The notes under the pieces: generated by a model
What the model was told of the DNA's origin: nothing
The model's input: only the letters and a program-made list of their open reading frames with translations
Database searches by the model: none
Position numbers and translations under genes: made by a program
Part shown: positions 18,342-27,683 of the stretch, one piece after another
Position numbering within the stretch: position 1 is the stretch's first letter
Layout of the letters: each line of letters opens with the position of its first letter
Assembly: GCF_000214415.1 (NCBI RefSeq)
Contig: NC_015562.1
Location: 1,240,001 to 1,304,000 of the forward strand
Reading direction: 5' to 3'
DNA length: 64,000 nt
Origin: Methanotorris igneus Kol 5
GTDB taxonomy: Archaea; AGJL01; Methanococci; Methanococcales; Methanococcaceae

Positions 18342-19835
18342 ATGAGAGTTTGGATAAGTACTGTAGGGAGTTCTCCTTTAGCAGTTTTTAATACACTATG
18401 GATGGCTATAGTTAAAGAGGGTTATGTCCCAGATAAGGTGTATTTGTTATGGAATTATAAAGTGGAAAAAAATAAAGAAATTATTAAAAATTATATAAAA
18501 TCTTTAAATGAATCATATAATTTTAATATTGATGTAGATGAAAGTTATAAAGTAAGTGAAGATGACTTTAAGGATTTTTCTAATGCACTAAAAGAGATAA
18601 TTGTTAAAGAGAAGGAAAAAGGAAATGAAATTGCTATTGACATGACTCCTGGAAGGAAGTTTATGAGCGCTCTCTCAATGTTTGCTGGTATTGAGGGGGT
18701 TAGTGATGGAAAAAATAAGTATAAGTGCGATAGAGTCTATTATCTACATTTAAAAGATATGGGTTATATAAACTACCCTCTCTTTTTAATTCCTTTCTCA
18801 ATCCAGGAGTTACATGAGTTTATAAGTGAGTTATCAGGTAGTAAAAAAGATGATAGAAAAGTCTTAAAAAAAGAGGAGTTAGAGGATTTGATTATTAATA
18901 GAAGGGAAATTTTGGCTATTCTTAACCAATATTTTTTATTTGGAAAATCCAATTTTGAAATTAAGGTAGAAAACCAAAAGTTTGCAACGATCTCTTTATA
19001 TGAGAATGATAACAAAGCCAAGGTTGAGATAAATAAAGATTTAAAGTTAAGTTATTATGTTGGTGATTATGAAAGTATTAGTACTATTTTAAATGCTTCT
19101 GGATTAAAGGAGGTTAAATTTATTGTTTATGGTGATGAAAAAGAGGAGTTTAGTGAGAGAGAATTTTATGAATGGTTATTTAAAAAACTAAAAGAAAAAG
19201 AGACTTATTATATAACTTTTGACACAAATGCACTAATAAATCAAATACCAAGGAAAATAATTGACTATTTAGATAAGCAGAGAGAAAAGATATCTCCAAA
19301 TTTTGCTATATCTCAATGTGTTATAAATGAACTAACCAATGAACGAGGGAAGATTAAAGATTGTGAAGATAGAGATTTTATAAACCAGCCTTCTTCAGTT
19401 GATAGGATATTCAAATTAGGATTATCTCAGATAAAATTATTAATAGGGAGGAATGCCGTTATTATCCCTGGTAAAGGTGTGTGGGATAATAATATAAAAG
19501 AATCGTTTGTTAAATTTTCAGATGAACATAAAGGAAAATTGCTAATTTTAACTTCTGACAAGAATTTTACCCATAATCTACAATATTTGCCAGATATAAT
19601 TCCAATTTATGTAGATTTTGGAGAACTTAAAAAATTAGTTAAATGGGAAGAAATTAGGGATTTAATTTATATTTCTTCTATAGTTTTTGGTAAGATATAT
19701 ATTAAACCCATCTCTCAAGTTTTGGGTATTTGGAGGGGAAAGAATCCAATAGATTGGGATGAAGAAAAGGTTTTATTTAGGAAAATAAATGTAATGTGTA
19801 GGCAGGCTGCAAATGTCTTAAGAAATATACATTAA
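18342..19835 (+). CDS. CARF-PIN fusion protein, putative cyclic-oligoadenylate-activated nuclease
   Basis: This 497-residue protein ends the csm operon. Residues 1-~165 look like a CARF domain: a beta strand and loop WISTVGSSPLAVFNTLW (4-20) and a second ligand-loop-like IAIDMTPGRKFMSAL (98-111). Residues ~285-420 look like a PIN nuclease, with FDTNALI (Asp294), VINEL (Glu330) and LTSDKNFTHNL (Asp406) as the acidic metal-binding set. Between them is a ~110-residue linker domain I do not recognise, and a helical tail follows. By position it should act on signal made by Cas10. CARF-PIN fusions are known from comparative genomics; I know of no detailed biochemistry for this type. Confidence 0.82.
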   Translation: MRVWISTVGSSPLAVFNTLWMAIVKEGYVPDKVYLLWNYKVEKNKEIIKNYIKSLNESYNFNIDVDESYKVSEDDFKDFSNALKEIIVKEKEKGNEIAIDMTPGRKFMSALSMFAGIEGVSDGKNKYKCDRVYYLHLKDMGYINYPLFLIPFSIQELHEFISELSGSKKDDRKVLKKEELEDLIINRREILAILNQYFLFGKSNFEIKVENQKFATISLYENDNKAKVEINKDLKLSYYVGDYESISTILNASGLKEVKFIVYGDEKEEFSEREFYEWLFKKLKEKETYYITFDTNALINQIPRKIIDYLDKQREKISPNFAISQCVINELTNERGKIKDCEDRDFINQPSSVDRIFKLGLSQIKLLIGRNAVIIPGKGVWDNNIKESFVKFSDEHKGKLLILTSDKNFTHNLQYLPDIIPIYVDFGELKKLVKWEEIRDLIYISSIVFGKIYIKPISQVLGIWRGKNPIDWDEEKVLFRKINVMCRQAANVLRNIH

Positions 19836-19964
19836 AATAATAAAAGAAACCTCTAAATGAAACTTTAGAAAAGTTTCATCAAAATGGGGATGCACCGCCT
19901 CGCTTCGCTCGGCAGTGCCTCTTAGGGAATTTAATATCCGATATTAAAATACCTAATTAACTTT
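19836..19964. repeat. Hairpin-rich flank shared with the third CRISPR locus
   Basis: The segment holds GAAACTTT-AGA-AAAGTTTC (19859-19877) and a GC-rich hairpin GCACCGCC...GGCAGTGC (19892-19918, one mismatch) around a CGCTTCGCTC loop. The reverse complement of the same arrangement occurs at 41223-41395 beside array 3. It could end the csm transcript, since it lies right after the last gene. Confidence 0.6.
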
Positions 19965-20295
19965 TCTTGCTTTTATATACCCCCTGTTGAATTTTGGTAC
20001 TAGAAAATTGGGAAAAAGTATTACTAATTTTTTCAAATTAAAATTGAGATTTTTTAATTATTTTAGTTTTTTGGTTTTATTTTGTATGTTTTAAGTTTGG
20101 ATTGGTTTTGGATTGTGTAATATCTCTGCTAATTATTGAGATTTATTGGCGTGGTTGTGCAATAAATTTAAAAAGAACCTGCACAATCTTTCTTACTTTT
20201 ATAAAGGGTTTGATAATCATGCAGTAAGAAAATTCGGGTTGAAAAAGAAAGATTTATATAGGAGTTTGGGCATAAAATAAGGACAAAGTTATAGG
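19965..20295 (+). promoter_or_regulatory. Leader of CRISPR array 1
   Basis: This 331-bp AT-rich leader begins TCTTGCTTTTATATACCCC and ends directly at the first repeat. It carries TTTATATA (20253-20260) exactly 35 nt before the repeat, the likely promoter of the pre-crRNA. An inverted pair CTTTCTTAC/GTAAGAAA lies ~60-90 nt from the repeat. The same leader occurs at array 2 (22212-22542) and, inverted, at array 3. Confidence 0.85.
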
Positions 20296-20641
20296 GTTTG
20301 AATTGCTTATCCATTAAAACAAGGATGGAAACAAATCTTGGCTTCCGAACCAGCTACTATCCAATATATTGTTTGAATTGCTTATCCATTAAAACAAGGA
20401 TGGAAACTTCTATTGACATACCTTCTGTCAAGAATCCAATACCTCTTAATTCTCTAGTTTGAATTGCTTATCCATTAAAACAAGGATGGAAACTGAGTAG
20501 ATATATAGTGGATTTAATAGGCGATGGTTGTTTGAATACCTCATCCATTAAAACAAGGATGGAAACAAACAAGGATAGAAAATACTGCACTCGAAAACTC
20601 GAAAGTTCGAACACCTAATCTATTAAAACAAGGATGGAAAA
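20296..20641 (+). CRISPR. CRISPR array 1: five repeats of the 37-bp type
   Basis: Repeats of 37 bp start at 20296, 20371, 20457, 20530 and 20605. The first three begin GTTTGAATTGCTTATCC and all share ATTAAAACAAGGATGGAAA. The fourth (GTTTGAATACCTCATCC) equals the leader-distal repeat of array 3, and the fifth is degenerate, marking the trailer end. Spacers are 36-49 bp. Just after repeat 4 there is a partial echo of the repeat (ACAAGGATAGAAA). Orientation is leader at left, read on the plus strand. Confidence 0.95.
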
Positions 20642-20709
20642 GAAATATATAAAAAAAGCACAAAGATATTTTATTTTTAAATAAAGATTTGGAAAAATGT
20701 ATAGTTTTA

Positions 20710-21375
20710 CTATTTAACTTTAACTACACTTCCAAATCCTTTGGAAACTTTTCTCCCAATTCCTAAGTAATTTGGGATATCGAAGTTAATTTCAAATTCT
20801 CCTTTAAAACCAATGAACTTGTTTCCCTTATACCTAACAATTAAACTTTCAACATCCAAAATTTCCACAATTAACTTCTCTTCAACAGTATAATCTAAAT
20901 ACTTACTCATAGATAATACATTTCCAATTAAGATTTTTTCAAGTAAATTTTTTCTCCCGTCTTCATCCAACTCTTTATATTTCAGATAATTCTTTTCATT
21001 TAATGCCACCCATGGGGAGATAAACTTGTATCTTTTCATCTCATCAGAAACCCCAAATTCCTCAAATACAACCTTTACATATCCACCAGTAACAGTGTAA
21101 ACCTTATGGTTTAACTCTAATTTTTTAATATCCAATACAATCTCTCCCAAAATATTAATCCCTTCCTTTATGCCAATTAAAACTGCATCTCCACCAATAA
21201 TTTTATATTGAATTTTTGGATAGGTGTAGATAAATCCATTATTACTATGATTATGCAACTCTTTATAATCCTCTTTATTAAATTCATTCAAAATATATCC
21301 CCTTAAATATGGAGTTTGGGATTTTTTTAGAGGCTCATTTGTTTTTAACCTACACATTAAAATAGGAAGTTCCAT
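20710..21375 (-). CDS. cas6b: CRISPR endoribonuclease Cas6b
   Basis: Cas6b cuts pre-crRNA inside the repeats and is the type I-B processing enzyme of methanogens. The 221-residue protein has HNH-type histidines His41 and His43 plus Tyr50/Tyr52 in LHNHSNNGFIYTYP, the same spacing as catalytic residues known for the Methanococcus maripaludis enzyme, and ends with the Gly-rich loop GIGRKVSKGFGSV. It lies 13 bp downstream of a truncated cas3 and between two arrays of the 37-bp repeat, which is its likely substrate. It may also serve the Csm complex. Confidence 0.85.
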   Translation of the reverse strand: MELPILMCRLKTNEPLKKSQTPYLRGYILNEFNKEDYKELHNHSNNGFIYTYPKIQYKIIGGDAVLIGIKEGINILGEIVLDIKKLELNHKVYTVTGGYVKVVFEEFGVSDEMKRYKFISPWVALNEKNYLKYKELDEDGRKNLLEKILIGNVLSMSKYLDYTVEEKLIVEILDVESLIVRYKGNKFIGFKGEFEINFDIPNYLGIGRKVSKGFGSVVKVK

Positions 21376-21388
21376 AGTCCCACCAAAT

Positions 21389-22213
21389 TTAAAGTATTAT
21401 TGTTTTATCCTCAACAATTTCAAAACCAGTTTCTTTATCATAATATTTCTTATCTATTTTACTCAAATGCTCGAATAAAATATCCTTTCCTTTTATAGCA
21501 TATTCGGGAACACTTATAACATAACTATAAAATTTTCTCTTTATTTTTAGGAATTCTCTCCTCCTCTCAAATACATCCTTTATTTCATTAATTCTTTCAA
21601 ATTCCTCCCAAACCTTCTCAGCCTCATCTTCAATACAGACAAATAAGTCAATAGATGGAATATTTTCAATTAATTTGAATTTCCCTTCAACTACGTTATA
21701 TTCAAATTTTTCTATGGTTTTTAAAATGTCTTCTGATTTATCTTTGTAATTGCTTAATTTTTTGAAATATTTGTTATTCAATTTTAGGAACATCTTTTCA
21801 TCAATAACATCAAACTCATTTAATAACTCTTCAGTTTTGGTTATTAGATGTTTTTCATAAATATAATCTGCAAACCTTCTACCATTTTCATCTACCAATT
21901 TAACAACATTAACTATTCCCTTTTTTCCTTCATTATGCCTGTTGCACCTCCCAGCAGTTTGATTTATACAATCCAAGGGAGCAATATCTCTATAAATAAC
22001 ATCTACACTAATATCAACCCCTGCCTCAATTAATTGGGTTGAAACAATAATTTTTCTATTTTTATTTTTATTGATGCTTTCAATTCTTTTCAATCTTTCT
22101 TTTGGATATATACTTGTTGATAAATAATAAAAATCTTCCTCTAAACCCATCTCTTTTAAAGCCTTATAAATCTTTTTTGATGATTTTATGGTATTTAGGA
22201 CAATAAGATAATC
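21389..22213 (-). pseudogene. cas3: cas3 remnant, C-terminal part only
   Basis: The frame encodes helicase motif IV (DYLIVLNTIKSSKKIYK), motif V/VI (STQLIEAGVDISVD and NQTAGRCNRHNEG) and the C-terminal domain of the type I Cas3 nuclease-helicase. It is open without an in-frame stop up to 22213, where it runs straight into the outer end of the leader of array 2. The HD domain and motifs I-III are absent and are not found beyond the array. An internal ATG at 22150 gives a 253-residue product, but without Walker motifs it cannot be an active helicase. No cas5, cas7 or cas8 is nearby. Confidence 0.88.
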
Positions 22214-22542
22214 TTGCTTTTATATACCCCCTGTTGAATTTTGGTACTAGAAAATTGGAAAAAAGTATTACTGATTTTTTCAAATTAAAATTGAGATTTT
22301 TTAATTATTTTAGTTTTTTGGTTTTATTTTGTATGTTTTAAGTTTGAGTTGGTTTTGGATTGTGTAAAATCTCTGCTAATTATTGAGATTTATTGGAGTG
22401 GTTGTGCATTGGATTTATAAATAATTTGCACAATCTTTCTTACTCTTATAAAGGTTTCAATAATTATGCAGTAAGAAAATTCAGTTACAAAAAGAAAGAT
22501 TTATATAGGAGTTTGGGTATAAAATAAGGATGAAGTTATAGG
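22212..22542 (+). promoter_or_regulatory. Leader of CRISPR array 2
   Basis: A near-identical 331-bp copy of the array 1 leader, from TCTTGCTTTTATATACCCC to the first repeat, with TTTATATA at 22500-22507, again 35 nt from the repeat. Its left edge is the break point of cas3. Confidence 0.88.
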
Positions 22543-22790
22543 GTTTGAATTACTTATCCATTAAAACAAGGATGGAAACAAATAATTTGTTTCTGAAACA
22601 ACAATCACATTACGTTTGAATTACTCATCCATTAAAACAAGGATGGAAACGCCAAAGCTCAGGTGGTTGGGATATTGAGTTGTATTGTTTGAATTACTCA
22701 TCCATTAAAACAAGGATGGAAACTAATTATTGCAGAAGTTGTGGGGTTTGCTACGAGTTTGAATTCCCTGTCCATTAAAACAAGGATGAT
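22543..22790 (+). CRISPR. CRISPR array 2: four repeats of the 37-bp type
   Basis: Repeats start at 22543, 22614, 22687 and 22757. The second and third (GTTTGAATTACTCATCC...) are identical to the main repeat of array 3, the first differs by one base, and the last is degenerate (GAATTCCCTGTCC, broken after GGATGA). The three spacers are 33-36 bp. The array is read on the plus strand from the leader at left. Confidence 0.94.
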
Positions 22791-22877
22791 AAATTAAAAA
22801 TAACAAGATTTTTAGAATTTAATTTATAAAATCCATATATTTAAATAAATAAATTAATAAAACCAAAAAATAAAAAT

Positions 22878-23591
22878 CTACAAATTAACTTTTACAAACT
22901 CTCTCAAATCCCTCAACGTTCCAAAATTTAATAAACCAAGTTCAGTTATTGCATAAACTTCACTGTCTAAATAATCCTTCTTTATGCATGGGGAAGAGGC
23001 ATAGTTGTTAACCAAATCATTGCCGGGAGATAGGGGATTGAATGCAGGAAGGACAATATACCTTTTGTTGTATAAATAGCAAGGGAGTTTTAAAATAGCC
23101 CCGACCTCATCCCTCAACTTTATGGAAGGGTGTTCATGTCCTAAGATTAAAAAGCTCTCATCTTCTTTAAAATTGGCGTGTCCGTGTGTTATTGTATAGT
23201 TCTTTATTTTATAATGCTCATATATCTCTATGCCCAATTCCTCAGCAACCTTTGAGATAAAAGTGTCATGATTCCCTTTAATTAAAATTAAATCAATTCT
23301 ATCCTTTAAATGCCCCAAAAACTCCTTTACAAATTCTATTTCATTATAACTTAACTCAAAATTATGCTTAATATCCCCATTAATAACCAAAGTTTTTAGT
23401 TTGTATTTGTCTATAATGTTGTCTATTCTCTCTGTTATGCTATCTTTTTGGATTTGGGGAAAATTTCCCCCTTTCTCATTTATGTAAATATCAAACCCCA
23501 AATGCGTATCTGCTATAACCCCAACTTTACCAATAATTAGGCAGAAATCGCTTGTTATATAAAAATCCCTCAACTTTATTTTCTCCTCCAT
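22878..23591 (-). CDS. Calcineurin-like metallophosphoesterase
   Basis: A 237-residue predicted phosphoesterase with the standard metal motifs in order: VIADTHLG (about 26), VINGDIKHN (about 70), IKGNHDTF (about 101), THGHAN (about 136) and LGHEHPSI (about 150). The family includes the MJ0037-type archaeal enzymes, whose substrates are not settled. It follows two conserved hypothetical genes on the same strand, 13 bp away, and may form an operon with them. Confidence 0.85.
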   Translation of the reverse strand: MEEKIKLRDFYITSDFCLIIGKVGVIADTHLGFDIYINEKGGNFPQIQKDSITERIDNIIDKYKLKTLVINGDIKHNFELSYNEIEFVKEFLGHLKDRIDLILIKGNHDTFISKVAEELGIEIYEHYKIKNYTITHGHANFKEDESFLILGHEHPSIKLRDEVGAILKLPCYLYNKRYIVLPAFNPLSPGNDLVNNYASSPCIKKDYLDSEVYAITELGLLNFGTLRDLREFVKVNL

Positions 23592-23604
23592 AACCCTGAC
23601 CCAT

Positions 23605-24150
23605 CTACTGCTCTTCTAAGGATTCAAACTTCCAAATTATGGAAAAGTCCTTTAATGCCCTTTTTACCCTATTTATATTCCCCTCAATCAATATCTTGTT
23701 TTCATCTTCTTCACTATATTCAAAAATTACTCCATACCATTCTCCTAAATCACTAAGCCTCTCAATTTGTATTTCATTTTTGATTTTTACTCTAACGCTC
23801 TCAAAATCTCCTCTTTTTTTAACTTCTTTATTAAACATGGATTTGCTTAATGGAAATTTAACATCAAGTTCATTTCTTAATGCCTTTGCCATCTTGTCCA
23901 AATACTCATTCATAAGTTCTGCATCACAAACACTAAACAATAAGGACTGAACTCTCATCAATTCCTTCTCTGCATCTGACAAAGCTGTATTAGATACGTG
24001 TGGGTCTAAAAGGTAGTAGGAGATGATAGCATTTGCAATTCTCAATCTTTCAAATGCCTCTTCTGGAACAGCAATGTTTTTTTCAACAAGTTTTGATGCT
24101 AATTCAGACAAAACAACCCATTGCTTGTCTAATCCCTTAGCATCTTTCAT
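23605..24150 (-). CDS. Conserved methanogen protein, DUF2096-like
   Basis: A 181-residue soluble protein of unknown function. The N-terminal half is helical ([18 protein letters not shown]) and the C-terminal half is beta-rich and acidic ([18 protein letters not shown]). It resembles the DUF2096 family of methanogens by recollection only. GAAGGGGT precedes the ATG at 24150; an earlier ATG at 24168 is less likely. It overlaps the gene upstream by 14 bp, which suggests coupled translation. Confidence 0.7.
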   Translation of the reverse strand: MKDAKGLDKQWVVLSELASKLVEKNIAVPEEAFERLRIANAIISYYLLDPHVSNTALSDAEKELMRVQSLLFSVCDAELMNEYLDKMAKALRNELDVKFPLSKSMFNKEVKKRGDFESVRVKIKNEIQIERLSDLGEWYGVIFEYSEEDENKILIEGNINRVKRALKDFSIIWKFESLEEQ

Positions 24151-24442
24151 TTTTACCCCTTCTGGCATTTATGTATCTTTTTAATACTTCCTCACTATCA
24201 TAATTTAATCTAACACTAATTTTTTTAAGTTTTTCTTTTATTTCCTCAACTGTAGTATCATCATCCAAAAAGAACACTTGATAGCTTGTAGTTCCTTGTA
24301 TATTGAAAACTGCCACAACGTCATCATTTTTTAATTCTCTGTTTTCTATTGCTGCTCTAACTCTTATAAAATCACTCAACTCACTATTTAATCCATCTTC
24401 GACTTTTAATATTGTTAATAGCGTAGCAACGAACTCGCCCAT
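24137..24442 (-). CDS. Conserved small archaeal protein, possibly DUF749
   Basis: A 101-residue protein with no membrane segment. The stretch NDDVVAVFNIQGTTSYQVFFL followed by a charged helix recalls the DUF749 family, but I hold that weakly. GGTGAAATT lies before the ATG. It is the first gene of a three-gene minus-strand run ending in the metallophosphoesterase. Confidence 0.65.
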   Translation of the reverse strand: MGEFVATLLTILKVEDGLNSELSDFIRVRAAIENRELKNDDVVAVFNIQGTTSYQVFFLDDDTTVEEIKEKLKKISVRLNYDSEEVLKRYINARRGKNERC

Positions 24443-24504
24443 AATTTCACCAAAATAAACTTTGTTGTTGTGATATATTATTTTTTTGATTTAATTTGGA
24501 AACT

Positions 24505-24652
24505 TATAGTTGTTTGCCTTACAAATGAACGAAAACTTCATTTAAATTATAAAGGAATAATAACCTTTATTTGGAATTTTATGGTTGATTTATTGTTCTT
24601 TTAAAAATTTGGTTGCATCTAAATCCGTGCAAAAAATTGGCAAACAACTATA
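24505..24652. mobile_element. MITE family A, copy 1
   Basis: A 148-bp non-coding element with perfect 14-bp terminal inverted repeats, TATAGTTGTTTGCC and its complement. The inside is AT-rich without a reading frame. Copy 2 (57277-57423, opposite orientation) matches over the whole length, and a partial copy lies at 62460. Size, ends and copy number fit a miniature inverted-repeat transposable element. Confidence 0.85.
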
Positions 24653-24684
24653 ATGAAAATAAAAAAATAAAAAATAGTTAGGAT

Positions 24685-25146
24685 TTATTCTTCTGGAAGA
24701 ATGTAGAATACGTAGTTAGCTCTTTTTGCAGGCACTTCCTTCATAAATACAACTGTTCCAGTTACTGGGGTGTTTACAAACCTAATTTCTCCTTTTTTAG
24801 TAACCAATGCAGCTAACCTATGTCCCTCTAAAACCCTACAACCAAAATCTACAATAGGATGCACTTCATACCCTTCTGCAGGAATTTCCAAAAGTTCAGT
24901 TCCTTTTTTCAAATATGTTATTGTCCTCTTGTCTGGATATTGGATTAGAACGTCCCTTGTTAATTTTGAAAGGAGTATGTATTTGTCAAAGTCATCATAA
25001 ATTACTTGATACAGGACTTTTCCTTCTCCTTCGTATTCTTCATCTTCATCTAAAAATCTAATAACTTTTCCATCATTTTCAATAACTACTTTTCTACCTT
25101 CATTTTTTTCTGTTTCTCCTTCAACATACAATCTTGGAATTTTCAT
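24685..25146 (-). CDS. DUF2118 protein with lipoyl-like C-terminal domain
   Basis: A 153-residue conserved protein of methanogens. The N-terminal half is beta-rich and acidic. The C-terminal half ([20 protein letters not shown], then [10 protein letters not shown]) has the pattern of a biotinyl/lipoyl hammerhead domain but lacks a clear modified Lys. GGTGAT precedes the ATG at 25146. It follows idsA by 17 bp in the order known from other Methanococcales (fni, RNase J, idsA, DUF2118). Function unknown. Confidence 0.75.
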   Translation of the reverse strand: MKIPRLYVEGETEKNEGRKVVIENDGKVIRFLDEDEEYEGEGKVLYQVIYDDFDKYILLSKLTRDVLIQYPDKRTITYLKKGTELLEIPAEGYEVHPIVDFGCRVLEGHRLAALVTKKGEIRFVNTPVTGTVVFMKEVPAKRANYVFYILPEE

Positions 25147-25163
25147 AAATATCACCAAAAATT

Positions 25164-26126
25164 TTAATAAATCCTATTAATTATGAAATCTGCAATATCT
25201 TCCAATTTTTTTCTTTTCTCTTTGTCAAATATTTTTAAGTATTCTTTTGCCTCTTCTGTAGCTTTTTTCATTAATTCTTTTGCATACTCTATGGAATCGC
25301 TGAGGATTTCTATCGCTTCTTTAACTTCCTCATCAGTTGCGTTTTCATTACCTAAAATTTCTAACAACCTCTTCTTTTTATCCTCATCTAATGTTTCCAT
25401 TGCATGAATGACCATCAATGTTTTTTTACCTTCCCTTATATCACTTCCTACTGGTTTTCCAATGGTCTTTTTATCTCCAATCAAATCCAAAACATCATCT
25501 TGGATTTGGAATGTCATTCCAATTCTCTTTGCATACTCTATGAGTGCTTTCCTCTCTTCTTCATTGCAATCTGCCATAATAGCCCCGATCTCAACTGAAG
25601 CAACAATTAAAGCCCCAGTTTTTTTGGAAATCATCTCAAAGTATTCATCCATTGATGGGAAGTAGTTTTCAAATTCCATGTCCATTGCTTGCCCCTCACA
25701 AACCTCAACACAAGCCCTTGCCAAAACTTTTAAAACTTCATACGCCTTTTTGCTATCTTTTATTTTAGTTATTGCCTCAAATGCTTTAGCATAGAGTAAG
25801 TCCCCAGCAAGTATTGCCATTGGTACCCCATAAACCACGTGGACTGTTGGTTTTCCTCTTCTCTCATCATCATTGTCCATAATATCGTCGTGGATTAATG
25901 TGTAGTTGTGGATTAACTCAACTGCAACTGCAGGGGAAAGGACTTCTTCAATATTGTCTTTTTTTAACATGTATGTTAAGACTGCTAAATATGGTCTAAT
26001 TCTTTTCCCTCCTGCAAAAAGAAGGTGTTTTGAAGCATCGTAAAGCTTTCCCTCATTACCAACGTAGGCCTTTAACTCCTCCTCTATTTTCCCCAATATC
26101 CCCTTATCAAACAATTCATTTGACAT
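25164..26126 (-). CDS. idsA: Bifunctional short-chain isoprenyl diphosphate synthase (GGPP synthase)
   Basis: IdsA makes farnesyl and geranylgeranyl diphosphate for archaeal ether lipids. The 320-residue protein has both Asp-rich motifs: [12 protein letters not shown] (first, about residue 83) and FQIQDDVLD (second, about residue 211). Several ATG codons crowd the start; GAGGTGGATGAGG places the ribosome binding site before the ATG at 26126. It lies in a minus-strand group with RNase J upstream and DUF2118 downstream. Confidence 0.93.
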   Translation of the reverse strand: MSNELFDKGILGKIEEELKAYVGNEGKLYDASKHLLFAGGKRIRPYLAVLTYMLKKDNIEEVLSPAVAVELIHNYTLIHDDIMDNDDERRGKPTVHVVYGVPMAILAGDLLYAKAFEAITKIKDSKKAYEVLKVLARACVEVCEGQAMDMEFENYFPSMDEYFEMISKKTGALIVASVEIGAIMADCNEEERKALIEYAKRIGMTFQIQDDVLDLIGDKKTIGKPVGSDIREGKKTLMVIHAMETLDEDKKKRLLEILGNENATDEEVKEAIEILSDSIEYAKELMKKATEEAKEYLKIFDKEKRKKLEDIADFIINRIY

Positions 26127-26210
26127 CCTCATCCACCTCAAAAATTTTAAGAAATTTATGGAAATTTAGATAAGAAATTTAAAAATTGTAAAATGTAAAT
26201 TAATTATATT

Positions 26211-27557
26211 TTAGATTATCCTCTCGAAACTTAGGCATTGACCATTTCTCAATAGGTGGACGTCCTCACCTAATCTATATCCCTCTTCCTCTGCAAGTTT
26301 TGTATATGCTGCTGTTAAGTTAAAGTCTCCATGTGAAGGAATTATGTGCTCTGCATTAATCCATCTTATCATATCTCTGTGGTCTTCTTTTGCAGCGTGT
26401 CCAGATACGTGGGCTCCCTTAAACACTCTTACCCCAAGTAACTTTAACCTTGATTCAAGCATATACCTTTGAGCTGCGTTTATTGGGTTTGGAATTGGGT
26501 CAGCTGAGAATACAACTTGGTCATGTTTTTCAAATTGGTATGGAGTTTTGTTTGTTGCCATTCTTGATAAAACAGCACCTTCTTCCCCTTGATGTCCAGT
26601 GACAATTAATAAATAGTTCTCTTTACCTTCTTTTGCAATGGTTCTTAATGCACTGTCAATTGCTGATGGATCTCCATACATCCTTGTCCCTTCTGGGAAC
26701 TCTACAATACCAATATCTTGTGCAATACCACAATATTTCATCATACTCCTTCCTAGCAAAACTGGAATTCTATCCATTTTTACAGCGATTTCAGTTATTG
26801 ACTTTATTCTTGCTATATGAGACGAGAATGTTGTTACAACAACACCCTTCCCATCATTATCTGCTCCAAGTAAGTCATTTTTTAGTAAATTTGCAGCGAT
26901 GATTTCTGATGGGGTTTTTCCTTCGTGGTCTACTCTTGTGCTTTCTGAAATCATGCAGATAACTCCATTTTTCCCTAATCTTTTTAATGCTCTATAATCT
27001 GGCCTCTCCCCAACAACTGGGAAATTGTCAAACTTAAAATCGTTAGCATATAATATTGTTCCATAAGGAGTATGCAAAGCGGCAAAAACAGAATCTGGGA
27101 TACTGTGGGTTGCTCTTATAAATTCTAATGATAAGTTAGGGGTTAAGTCTTTTGTTTCTCCTGGATTTAAAACCACCAGTGGATTTCTAACATCAAATTT
27201 TTTCTCACTTAATATCTCCCTTTTAACGAGTTCAAGTGTATATGGGGTTCCAATTATTGGTGCGTTGTATCTGTGTGCCAATTTTGTTACTGCACCAATG
27301 TGGTCTAAATGCCCATGTGTTAAAACAATTGCCTTAACTTCACCTTCAACATGTTTCATTACTGTATCATTTGGAATAACTCCCATCTCAATTAGATTTA
27401 AGCTGTGCATTTTTGAGATATCAGTATCTTCATGAATCATTACTCTATCTAACCTTATTCCCATGTCAAAAATTACAATTTCTCCATCTACATTAACAGC
27501 AGTCATATTTCTACCAACTTCCTCATAACCACCAATGGCAATAACCTCTAATTGCAA
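26211..27557 (-). CDS. rnj: Beta-CASP ribonuclease J (aRNase J)
   Basis: Archaeal RNase J is a 5'-3' exoribonuclease of the metallo-beta-lactamase/beta-CASP class. The motif HGHLDHIGAV gives the zinc site, further motifs are HSIPDS and NDFKFD, and GHVSGHA and SHGD belong to the beta-CASP and C-terminal metal sites. With a TTG start at 27557 (LQLEVIAIGG becoming the N-terminus, with ATGTGATAA ahead) the protein is 448 residues, the usual length. An ATG ten codons upstream lacks a ribosome binding site. Confidence 0.92.
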   Translation of the reverse strand: MQLEVIAIGGYEEVGRNMTAVNVDGEIVIFDMGIRLDRVMIHEDTDISKMHSLNLIEMGVIPNDTVMKHVEGEVKAIVLTHGHLDHIGAVTKLAHRYNAPIIGTPYTLELVKREILSEKKFDVRNPLVVLNPGETKDLTPNLSLEFIRATHSIPDSVFAALHTPYGTILYANDFKFDNFPVVGERPDYRALKRLGKNGVICMISESTRVDHEGKTPSEIIAANLLKNDLLGADNDGKGVVVTTFSSHIARIKSITEIAVKMDRIPVLLGRSMMKYCGIAQDIGIVEFPEGTRMYGDPSAIDSALRTIAKEGKENYLLIVTGHQGEEGAVLSRMATNKTPYQFEKHDQVVFSADPIPNPINAAQRYMLESRLKLLGVRVFKGAHVSGHAAKEDHRDMIRWINAEHIIPSHGDFNLTAAYTKLAEEEGYRLGEDVHLLRNGQCLSFERII

Positions 27558-27683
27558 ATTATCACATCCTTCATGTTTTATAGGCAATCCAATAAAAAAT
27601 TAAATAGTTCTTGCTGTTTTAGAGTCGATTAGCTAAAATCAAAGTATCAATAAATCAAAAGTGGCATTTTTCTGCCCAAAAAT

